Of a DNA stretch of 34,768 nt, positions 1-8,353 are shown one piece after another. Source of the DNA: Hypsibius dujardini. Lineage: Eukaryota > Tardigrada > Eutardigrada > Parachela > Hypsibiidae. The first letter of the stretch is position 1; every line of letters starts with the position of its first letter. The notes below the pieces were generated by a model that was given only the letters and a program-made list of their open reading frames with translations, did not search any database and was not told where the DNA came from. The stretch is from the NCBI GenBank assembly GCA_001579985.1, contig LRSR01002743.1, forward strand, positions 1 to 34,768, written 5' to 3'. A program made the translations under genes and the position numbers.

Positions 1-1
1 C

Positions 2-44
<43 letters not shown>
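1..44. repeat. (CTGT)n microsatellite
   Basis: Eleven perfect CTGT units at the left edge, in a putative intron of the NPEPPS-like gene (minus strand, so the repeat reads ACAG in the transcript). Confidence 0.95.
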
Positions 45-47
<3 letters not shown>

Positions 48-86
48 CCTATTTCCAGGTTTCGGGATGCCAAAAACAAAGCATAC

Positions 87-1138
87 CCTTGCCGTCTTCC
101 CCGACGAAGACCACTTCAATTAGCTTGATCTCCGCGCAGTCAACAGTGAGTCGATTCACAGCCTCGTTGACCTGCATAGAAAAAAAGCAGCACTCGTCAA
201 TCGCAAACTAAATTGCCGTTACAAATAATTAATTAGATGGAAATTCATTATTCAAATGATAATTTATTCAATTTTAACTCATTCGTTTTCATTAACTAAT
301 CGACAAATCAAAAAGAAAGCAACTTTGCATCAGTCACTCAATCCATATTTCCCAATCACCTCGAACAACAAAGCGTTCGATCAGTCAATCAACTGCATGG
401 TTTGCTGCGGCAGTAGTATATAAAGCAAATCAATGATATACAAATGCAACATCAATCAACCAATCAACGGATACAAGTGCAACATCAATCAACCAATCAA
501 CGGATACAAGTACGACATCAATCAACCAATCAACCGATACAAGTACGACACCAATCAACCAATCAACAGATACAAGTACGACACCAATCAACCAATCAAC
601 CGATACAAGTACGACATCAATCAACCAATCAACCGATACAAGTACGATACAAGTACGACACCAATCAACCAATCAACGGATACAAGTACGACACCAATCA
701 ACCAATCAACCGATACAAATGCAACATCAATCAACCAATCAACCGATATAAGTGCAACACCAATCAACCGATATAAGTGCAACATCAATCAACCAATCAA
801 CTAATCTCGTTGAATTAGCGACGGCGTTAACCAACCTTAACGTGGACAACCGCTCGTCCATCAAACGTGGCATCCTTCAGGTATGGCTGGATGCGGAGCT
901 CGTAGTGCTTGGGGACGACCGTTTTGGGCAGACGCTCAAAGGCTTTCTTGTTGGTGAAGCCAGCCTCCTCCGCGGCCGCAGTCCCGTTAGTTCCGTTGTT
1001 GGGCATTCCGGCGATGCTACAGTACGTGCGACTTGCAAATCCGTTTCGCGCTCCGATCAACGGGAAGATGCGACTTGGTCGAAGAGGTCTCCTTCGATGG
1101 CGCTGCAAAAACAAATGGCAAAAAATCTTTGCATGCAC
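87..1138 (-). CDS. NPEPPS: Puromycin-sensitive aminopeptidase-like M1 metallopeptidase, 5' exons (partial)
   Basis: N-terminal part of an M1 zinc aminopeptidase of the puromycin-sensitive type, which trims peptides in the cytosol. Exon 1 runs from the ATG at 1138 (or the internal ATG at 1006) to 836; exon 2 is 171-87. Exon 1 carries the family start block FERLPKTVVPKHYELRIQPY followed by TFDGRAVVHVK. The phase-0 junction joins this to VNEAVNRLTVDCAEIKLIEV, which matches the first beta-strands of the family N-terminal domain. The donor of exon 1 is AAG/GTTGGT and the acceptor of exon 2 is TGCAG. Exon 2 probably ends at 87 before GTATGC. The 44 residues between the two ATGs are Arg-rich without acidic residues until the second Met, resembling the optional long leader of vertebrate PSA. 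The zinc site and all later exons lie outside the window. The family call is secure; start choice is not. Confidence 0.82.
172..835 (-). repeat. Intron 1 of NPEPPS-like gene with 33-bp minisatellite
   Basis: The intron holds a minisatellite at about 431-812. Its unit, near 33 bp, combines ATACAAGTACGACA with ATCAATCAACCAATCAACCG, about eleven units with some truncated. Because 33 is divisible by three the array is open in several frames, but it is intronic and low complexity. Left of it (240-330) the intron is AT-rich. Confidence 0.85.
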
Positions 1139-2195
1139 AAGGCGTCGTCTGAAAGCAATGACCCTGAATAATTTAGATTGCTGGAAAATTAGTGTTTTAG
1201 ATAAGACGCACTGATAGCGAGTGCAAACAGGCGCGACGACCCGGAAGAATTTCCTGGCTGATAATTCCCGGTGGAAGATTATTATTCAGAATCGGTCGTT
1301 TAAACGAACTTTGAACGATTTTCTCCAGTCGATTTAAAAACATTCCTAAATTAGTTTGTTCGAATTAATAACGGAAGAGCATGCAAGTTATGATTAACCG
1401 GAAGGCGGAGGAAGGAAACAGCTGTTTCCAACCGGCACGAGAACACAGTCCCGAATCGAGTCAGAGAACGCGCACTGAACCTGCTGATCAGTTTCACCGC
1501 TTCACACTCGGAATGACCGGCGCTAAATCGAATGAACAGCGCCTCAGAAACAACTCAGAACCGTTTCAACCGAATTAACTTCCAAATTTCAATTTAAAAA
1601 TTTGAAGATATTGCGAGGGGAAAGGTGAGGTGAAACGGAATCGAAATTATGAGAGCGCCGGGGAAAAAAATGTGCAGCAGCAACGAGAAGGTTTCATGGA
1701 ATGCAACAGCAAACCAGATGGTAAAGCTGATCCGCTTCACGCCGCCAATCGAGTAATGACGAGGACAAAAATTAAAATTGATCGTTTAAATTTACAAATT
1801 CGACAGCGAATCGTTTGCAAGGCCGTGTCACGTACCTGGATTTAAATTAAAGGCGACGTCGTCGGTTGAAATTTTGTGCGTTCGCAATGTTTGGCCTAAA
1901 ACACATGAGCAAAACCGGGAGCGGAAAAAAAATCCCAACTTCCACGTGAAAAATGAAAATTATCGTATGCTCACGATCTAAAGAGACACTTTCTGCCCTA
2001 CCCGTAAATTTTAACCAGCCCGGGCTGTGCCTATTCAGTGCCGTTCAGCAAATTACCACTGTGGGAACAAAAATACGGAAAAGCACAGCTATACAATCAA
2101 TCAATCGAACACGAGGAGTAACCTGTACGAAATGAGCCAATCAGAGAAGAGTGAATCAGATTGAACGTTCAATCGAGTGCATGGTCATACCGAGG

Positions 2196-2239
2196 GAGGC
2201 GGGGCTTAGCTGTCCCTTCAGATCGCGAGCATACGGTAG
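2196..2239. mobile_element. Half copy (one terminus) of a MITE-like repeat family
   Basis: The 44 bp from GAGGCGGGGCTTAGCTGTCC through GATCGCGAGCATACGGTA match the termini of the elements at 11851-11992 and 25465-25800. No matching inverted partner was seen nearby, so this looks like a solo end. Confidence 0.6.
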
Positions 2240-2324
2240 TCGAAGCAAAGAGTGCAAACAGGACGATGTGCAGTGCGCAGTGAGAATGCACACTGTTTTG
2301 ATATTTTCTGATGCGCAGAATGTA

Positions 2325-2344
2325 TGTGCAGTGCGCACTGCACA
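2325..2344. promoter_or_regulatory. Perfect 20-bp palindrome TGTGCAGTGCGCACTGCACA
   Basis: The 20 bases equal their own reverse complement. The site lies 186-205 bp upstream of the PDXK ATG, and a related partial copy (GTGCAGTGCGCAGTGAG) sits about 55 bp further upstream. TGCGC-rich words also occur upstream of PAK1IP1 (14225-14305). It could be a dimeric factor site or a core promoter element; function is inferred from position only. Confidence 0.45.
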
Positions 2345-2529
2345 GACAAATAACAATCAGTCGTCAAACGAAAAGACCTTCGCTTACATCATCATCACCA
2401 TCGAAACCGCGATGAAAACACTGCCACGATCTCGCCAGGTCTCTTTCCTTTGCGCAATCTGGATCGCACAGGTGTCGCAAATTCGCTTTTTGAATTATTT
2501 TTAAGCTCCCGCAGCGATTTTTCGGAGTT

Positions 2530-4358
2530 ATGGACAGTCATCCAGGAGGATTGCCTAATGGAGATTATTCGGAGGACTCAGATAGGGATTATCGAGTGCT
2601 CTCTATACAGAGCCATGTGGTGTCGGGTTATGTCGGCAATAAAAGTGCCGTATTTCCACTGCAGGTGAGTGAAAATATAGATTTCGTAGACTTTCCATCG
2701 TTAATCAATCAATCAATCAATAGCAGACCATAGTAAGTTGCTTTGAAAATCTTCTGTACAATCAATCAATCGATTGCGAACCATAGTAAGTGTGCTTTGA
2801 AAATCTTGTGTACAATCAGTCAATCAATCGATTGGGAGCCATAGTGAGTGTACTTTAAACATTTTGCGTACAATCAGTCAATCAATGATCCATATTGCAT
2901 TGATTTTGTAGGTGCTAGGTTTTGATGTGGATTTTATAAACACTGTGGAATTTTCGAACCACACAGGTAGGCAGTCTATTAGGTTCTTGTTAAATCTTAC
3001 CGGCGAAAATAAAACTCAATGAAACCAAAACATTTTAGGATACGGCAGTTGGAAGGGAAGCTGTATGGATGAAAAGACACTGCAAGATCTCTTCGACGGA
3101 CTGCGAGTGAATCATCTGACGATGAGTTATACGCATTTGCTCACCGGTACGGTGCAGTTTCTGTTTGTCTATATCACAGTTGAACTGACTGAACTCTTTT
3201 CAGGTTTCGTGCAATCAAAGACACTGCTGGAAAAAATAGCCGATATTGCGAGGGAGTTAAAGCGGTCTAATCCGAAACTGATTTACGGTGAGACAGACAG
3301 GCAGGCAGATAGACGGGCAGACAGGCAGGCAGACAGTCAGGCAGACAGGCAGGCAGACAGACAGACACAGGCAGGCAGACAGACAGACAGACAGGCAGAC
3401 AGACAGGCAGACATATAGACAGGCAGACAGAGGCAGATGGATCAAGTCATTCGATTACTGAAGGGACTAGCAGGTTCTTTTTCTTCTCTTAGTTTGTGAT
3501 CCGGTAATGGGAGATAATGGAAAAATGGTAATAAATATTTTGATTGCCTTGCAGCGTTCGTCGTAAAACTCCAACCTTGTGTATTTGCAGTACGTGCCTA
3601 TGGAAGTCTTCGAGGCCTACAGAGACTCCATCCTGCCGTTGGCAGACATCGTCACTCCGAACCAATTTGAAGCCGAGTGAGTGCCATTTATCACACGCTC
3701 AACAGCAGCGCACAATGGTGGGAGCACCATCTGGTGTTGGCAAGACATAAATAATCAAGGCTCCGATGTTTTGTGTTAGATTGCTGACAGGCATAACAAT
3801 TCGATCTGAGAAGGACGCTTTAGCTGCTATCGATCGGCTGCACTCGCGGGGCGTGCCGACGGTCATCATCTCCAGCAGTGACTTGGGAGATGATAAAAAT
3901 CTCATTGGTTTCGGAAGCGCAGTGAATCAAGGCAGGTTGTTCAATACTTAGTGTTGAGACTGACGGGTGAGGAATCAGCGTTACATAACGTGTTTTTGGT
4001 TGTAGGCGCGGGAAAGCTGAGATTTCGCATGAACATTCCTCGATTACCGGCCTCGTTCACGGGCACGGGTGATTTGTTCACCGCTTTGCTGCTTGCCTGG
4101 ATGACCAAAACCGGGGATCTTCAGCGTTCTTGTGATATCACCGTATCGACGCTGCAGGCGGTCCTTAAACGGACTTGGAAGCATTTTCAAGGTAAGGCAT
4201 CACTAACCGGATTATCGTTCTGCCTTTCTCTCCCTGTCTGTCTGTCTGTTTGCATGCCTGCATGTCTGCGGTGTCTCTCCACAATGAACTATTTTCTTTA
4301 CGAGTCTACGTCTCTGCTAGCTTGTCTAGCCCACTGCCTGTCTACCTGTCTGTCTACC

Positions 4359-4403
<45 letters not shown>

Positions 4404-4693
4404 GCATGCCTGCCTGTCGGTCTGTCTGGATGTCTGTTTGTCTATATGTCTGTCTGCCTATTTTTCTGGCTGGCTGCCTATCTGTCTGGATGTCTGTCTG
4501 CATGCCTGCCTGTCTGGATGTCTGTCTGTCTGTTTGTCTGGCTGGCTGCCTATCTGTCTGACTGTCTGTCTGTGTGACCATAGAGAACTGCCAAGATTCA
4601 CAGCCGTGTCTGCGGCATCTGGAGCTGCGTCTAATACAAAGCAAGCGTGACATTGAGAATCCAGTGGTTTCCGTCCAATGTCTCAACATATGA
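2530..4693 (+). CDS. PDXK: Pyridoxal kinase
   Basis: ATP-dependent kinase of the ribokinase-like fold that phosphorylates pyridoxal, pyridoxine and pyridoxamine in the cytosol (vitamin B6 salvage). Nine exons: 2530-2664, 2912-2966, 3039-3146, 3204-3287, 3493-3527, 3591-3676, 3780-3931, 4006-4191, 4584-4693; 951 nt, 316 residues, close to the usual ~310. Visible family blocks in order: [20 protein letters not shown] (substrate loop), [44 protein letters not shown], the active-site [14 protein letters not shown] with its catalytic Asp, and a C-terminal [14 protein letters not shown]. An N-terminal acidic stretch of about 20 residues precedes the core. The exon 7/8 join is best explained by a GC donor at 3932-3933 (AAG/GCAGGT) and the strong acceptor ending at 4005; a GT donor after 3935 with a weak acceptor before 4022 also keeps frame. 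Introns 4 and 8 carry CAGA and CTGT arrays. Confidence 0.95.
3290..3437. repeat. CAGA/CAGG tetranucleotide array in PDXK intron 4
   Basis: Imperfect CAGA and CAGG units start a few bases after the exon 4 donor (3288) and fill most of the 205-bp intron. Confidence 0.9.
4226..4576. repeat. CTGT/CTGCC array in PDXK intron 8
   Basis: Imperfect CTGT with interspersed CTGC units fills nearly the whole 392-bp intron and ends 7 bp before the exon 9 acceptor AG. A unique 67-bp segment at 4264-4330 interrupts it and recurs in ARPC2 intron 6. Confidence 0.9.
4264..4330. repeat. 67-bp unique segment shared with ARPC2 intron 6
   Basis: The segment contains TCTCCACAATGA, ATTTTCTTTACGAGTCTACG and TCTCTGCTAGCTTGTCTAGC. 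It is nearly identical to 20652-20719 (differences by eye: CTGCGG vs CTGCCG and AACT vs GTTA). Both copies sit at the upstream edge of a CTGT array. Confidence 0.85.
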
Positions 4694-4765
4694 ACTCCGC
4701 TTCACCTTCCCCCCCCCCCTCCAAGTCCATGACATGCAGAGGAAGTGTCTGTAAGGTCTTCGCTT

Positions 4766-4771
4766 AATAAA
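4766..4771 (+). terminator. AATAAA polyadenylation signal, PDXK
   Basis: Canonical AATAAA 73 bp after the PDXK stop codon, inside the short tail-to-tail gap with COG8. Confidence 0.7.
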
Positions 4772-4859
4772 CGGTGAAGAAGGGCTTAATCCCTTTTATT
4801 CCCCGTGTGAATTTTCATATTAGGGAGCAGTTCTATTTCCGGTTTTGATGTCTCCAGTA

Positions 4860-4865
4860 TTTATT
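4860..4865 (-). terminator. AATAAA polyadenylation signal, COG8
   Basis: TTTATT on the plus strand gives AATAAA 53 bp past the COG8 stop on the minus strand. A second minus-strand AATAAA lies near 4795. PDXK and COG8 3' ends are therefore within about 100 bp and may overlap. Confidence 0.55.
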
Positions 4866-4917
4866 TATCTAGTATTTGAGAATTAGGCATGAATTAGGTT
4901 CCGTCACTCATAAAATG

Positions 4918-5676
4918 TTACGTTGCAACTGCGTGACCGTTAGTCACGGTACTAATGTCAGAACTCGAAGCTGCCACGCGATTAGTGGATGAGTTAAGGA
5001 TCAGGCTGACTTGCTGGAGCGAAACCCCGAGCACCCGAGCAGCTTCCTGCGCCGGGCAGAGCGCATCGCGAACTCTTTCCACCGCCGGCACGAAGACAAC
5101 GTCAAAGGTGTGCTCGAATTCCACGGGAATTTTTCGCTCGCCCGACATCTCACGGACAAGGATGGACGCTTCCAGCAGCAACTGGTTGATGGCCGCGACG
5201 ACCGGGACGGTGAGACTGGAAATGGCGCAACAGCGTGGCCGGTTGAGGGCAGCAATGATGGCGTCGTGAAGGTGGCAGAGGACGGGAAAGTTCGATAACT
5301 CATCGGGCGCTCGAAATTTATCCTCGGGCTGGGTTGGTGAAATTGGGGACGGCCGTACGGGCGGTCGGGATTTTCGGGCAATCTGAATATCCACTATCCC
5401 GGTTTTGAAACTGCAACAACACAAATCCGGCTGCCAGTTAACTAGCAGTCGTTGGGCGGACGGAGAAGTGGACCATAGCAATCAGAAGCGAACTTTTGTA
5501 GGCAAAGTGATGGGACACAAACAGGCAGGCAGGCAGGCAGGCAGGCAGATAGAGTAGGCAGACAGACAGATCTGTATACTGTATACTGTAAGCAGACAAT
5601 AAGGCAGACAGACAAGTAGACAGACAGGCAGGAAGGCAGACAGACAGACAGACAAACAGATAGACAGATAGGCAGG

Positions 5677-5711
<35 letters not shown>

Positions 5712-6458
5712 ATGCAAAGATAAGAAACAGAAGGGATTAAGCAGCCAGTGAATTACTGGGCAAAACCAGATAAGTAAACCCACTTGGTCATGGCTGTCTT
5801 GAAACTCGCAGTTACATTCCCCGCGATTTGCTGCACAAAGAGCTGAAGAAAAGTTGTCGAAATGTTTGAACCAAATCGTGAGAGCGCTTCAGAGAAGTTG
5901 AGACAGTGGTTGAACAAAGGTTCCAGTCTGTTGTCGTCGACATTCGGCAAGGACTTCTCCATCAGGGCACAAAGCTCAGACAGCTAATAACAGGAGGCAC
6001 AAATACGATATTGCTGTGAAAGTCAAAAGCAAGAATGATGTGACCGGTAATAATGAATTATACTTGCCTCTTCCCGAAGCCAGACATAGGGCAAAGTGCG
6101 GAGGTCCACCGGCAGATCCGGATTGTGGGGAAAAACGGAGAGGAAATAATTGAGAGTGTCGAAATAGTGCAGTCGGCAAATTTCCAGTACCCGCGTCAGA
6201 AACTGGTAAGTGTCCTTCTGCGGCACGGCTCTCACGAGACCGCTGATGAAAATACTTCTAGACTGCAAGAAAATTAATTGCGGCTTGCAAGTAAAATGTA
6301 AAAACAACACAGTAACGCTAACAATCAGAAACAGACAAGTTAGGCAGACAAGAATGCACAACTAAGCAGAGGCACAGTCTGTTGGTTCGCCAAACAGACA
6401 AACAGGCAGGCAGGCAGACAAGCAGGCAGACAGGTAGACAGGCAGGCAGGCAGGCTGG

Positions 6459-6494
<36 letters not shown>

Positions 6495-7790
6495 CGGACT
6501 GGCAGACATACAGGCAGACAGACAGAGCATCAGACAGACAAAAATGTACCTGCAGAAAATCAGTGCGAACATGCTCCTCCACCCGGATTTCCATCACCTG
6601 ACCGAGCCGTCGCTCCAGCGATACAATCTTCAAAGCCTGCAGCAGCTGGACCGGGAGAGTCCGCAGCTGATGCGACATCAGATTCATCACGACCCACGTG
6701 CGTTTCCGCGTCTCCTCAGCGATAATCTGTACAACTTTGCCTTCAGGTGACTTCGCTGACAGCTTTTGCACAAAATAAACCAAATCCACAACCTGCGAAG
6801 CAAACAACAAAAGCATCCACTCAACGCCCACCAACAAGAATATTAGGACCGTCCCGTCCGTGCCAAGTCAATTAAATTACACTAAAATACAAATACATCA
6901 ATCAATCAATCAACCCATCAATCAATCAATCAACCCATCAATCAATCAACCCGATAATCAATCAACCCATTAATCAATCAATCAATCAACCCATTAATCA
7001 ATCAATCAACTCATCAATCAATCAATCAATCGTCCAATGAAAAAAAATTCTCCCAAACGTCAACTCGAACGTACTTCGTCGAATAAGCCGCTCTTGGTTA
7101 GATTGTCAATCAGCGCTGGAATTTCCAGAAGATCTTGAATGAAGCTTAACTGCGTCGCTTGTTGTTGAACGCTCGATCGATGTGCTCCAAATTCCTCCGC
7201 TCTCTGCCAAAAGGCCCGCGCCTGCTCTTCCGTCGCCGCATAATGCGTCGAAACACCTTGCAGCTGCAATTTCATCTCCGGCAGGTCGCGAGAAATGGCT
7301 TCCAGTTGACTGGAAGCTTCCAAAAGTACCGTGTAATTCTGGGGAGAAGAAAAAATATATAATCAAGCGCAATACGAGCGCTTGATTGACGAATTGGCGT
7401 GACATTGCACTACGTGCAGTGATCCATCGGCTGATTGATTTGATTAACTAAATCGCTTGCGGTAACTGATTTGCTGCACGACTCGTGAATTGATTGATCT
7501 ATTTAGTGTATTAAAAAAACATTTACTTCAAGAACCAGTGCGGCTTTGCTGGAATGTACATCCTTTGATGAGTTGTCCAAGCGGGCTTCCTCCGCTTGTA
7601 GCCGATTCAGGTCGGAATGCAGCAGGTCCTCGAGATAAGCGAAGGCCTCGTCGTCAAGAAGATTTTCATGGTCAAATGCCACGTCGTCGTCATTTTCGTG
7701 TTCAGCATCAGTTTTCAAGACACTCTGCAGAAATGATGCAATGTCTGGGAATAAAATTTCGTTGGCTGTTGGTGATTCCATTGAGCCCAT
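4918..7790 (-). CDS. COG8: Conserved oligomeric Golgi complex subunit 8
   Basis: Subunit of lobe B of the COG tethering complex, a peripheral Golgi assembly needed for retrograde vesicle traffic. Six exons: 7790-7527, 7338-7075, 6792-6550, 6262-6068, 5983-5784, 5410-4918; 1659 nt, 552 residues (vertebrate proteins are about 610). Family blocks in order: EDLLHSDLNRLQAEEARL then ALVLENYTVLLEAS (N-terminal helix), QLSFIQDLLEIPALIDN, VRTDFLQSRSIFISGLVRAV, LPYVWLREELSELCALMEKS, CLNFSEALSRFGSNI and ELSNFPVLCHLHDAIIAALN. The first of two near ATGs (7790, 7780) is taken as start. The exon 4 donor is GC (GAG/GCAAGT at 6067-6066); it is the only join that keeps frame there. The exon 5/6 join (AA/GTGGGT to GCAG/T) is chosen by frame. 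Introns 3 and 5 hold long CAGG/CAGA arrays and intron 2 an ATCA array. Confidence 0.93.
5518..5713. repeat. CAGG/CAGA array in COG8 intron 5
   Basis: A CAGG tract followed by a CAGA tract, broken by a short unique segment around 5570-5600. In the COG8 transcript it reads CUGU then CCUG. Confidence 0.9.
6398..6541. repeat. CAGG-rich array in COG8 intron 3
   Basis: A core of perfect CAGG units (about 6440-6494) is flanked by mixed CAGA/CAGG; in the transcript sense this is (CCUG)n inside (UCUG)n. It starts within 10 bp of the exon 3 donor. Confidence 0.9.
6897..7033. repeat. ATCA/ACCC array in COG8 intron 2
   Basis: Runs of ATCA separated by CAACCCATC or CAACCCATT, forming a higher-order unit of 20-30 bp. 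Confidence 0.9.
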
Positions 7791-8353
7791 GCTGAAGCTT
7801 AAATGAACAGCAAAAGTTAAAGTTCGATGTTGTCTTCCAGACGAACGAGAAGCAGGAACACACTGTACAGTAAGCGACAGAATTTACTGTAATCTAATGG
7901 AGGGTCCCGGAAATGGGCAAAAGGGGCGGGGCAGGGGTAATACTTGAACAATCAACCAATCAATCGGCGAAGTTCTGAGCAATCGGAGCGGTGTTGATTG
8001 GTTGATTGTTTAAGTACTACCCCTGTTCACGGAGTAAAATGTTCCTTTACGTAAAATAACATTCACAACCGCGGAGTAAAATGTTCCTTTGTGGAGAATA
8101 ATGTTCGCACAATATATTTTGGCGTTCCCCTTAGATACCTCCCGTTCGCGAGAATAAGAATTTCGCTCGTGTACTACAGACCTCTTTCAACAGATTTAGC
8201 GTTGATTGATTGAAGATTTGATTGGATTTTCGTTCATTTTTGGGTCGGCCTTCTATTTCTTATATCATCACGCAAGAAGCACTTCTCCGCGTTCTTCCTG
8301 GCTGTCCCGATTATTTTTTTTATTCACAGGTCAGTTTTTTGGAAGCCCAAACC
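7791..8353. promoter_or_regulatory. Shared 5' region of divergent COG8 and MRPS12
   Basis: There are 563 bp between start codons. It contains a GC-box-like GGGGCGGGGC (about 7923), the inverted repeat at 7933-8024, two copies of CGGAGTAAAATGTTCCTTT about 41 bp apart (near 8030 and 8071), and a pyrimidine-rich acceptor-like TTTTTATTCACAG near 8330 that may end a 5'-UTR intron of MRPS12. Confidence 0.55.
7933..8024. mobile_element. 92-bp foldback element (31-bp inverted arms)
   Basis: Left arm 7933-7963 starts AGGGGTAATACTTGAACAAT. Right arm 7994-8024 is its reverse complement with two mismatches. The loop is 30 bp. It could be a small MITE or a transcribed hairpin in the shared promoter. Confidence 0.7.

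Larger units (their letters stand above)
1139..2529. other. Intergenic region between divergent NPEPPS-like and PDXK genes
   Basis: About 1.4 kb separates two start codons that point away from each other, so it should hold both promoters. No TATA box stands out. It contains a half copy of a MITE-like family (2196-2239) and a perfect palindrome (2325-2344). The remaining sequence is unique, moderately AT-rich and shows no coding exon that I can support. Confidence 0.6.

Noticed and set aside
430-812. Three overlapping reading frames of about 80-120 residues in the ATACAAGT minisatellite
   Set aside because: They exist only because the unit length is divisible by three; the array lies in an NPEPPS intron.
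431-812. Regularly spaced repeats suggesting a CRISPR array (also 11008-11372 and 15138-15425)
   Set aside because: The spacers are not unique and the units are microsatellite-derived; the genome is eukaryotic.
4250-4577. Cys/Leu/Ser/Val-rich reading frames in CTGT arrays (also at 5438-5783, 20634-20885, 24119-24412, 28009-28400, 30050-30613, 31496-31732)
   Set aside because: Translated microsatellite; the twelve-base periodicity gives long stop-free frames without coding meaning. Complementary CAGA frames give Arg/Gln/Thr/Asp repeats for the same reason.
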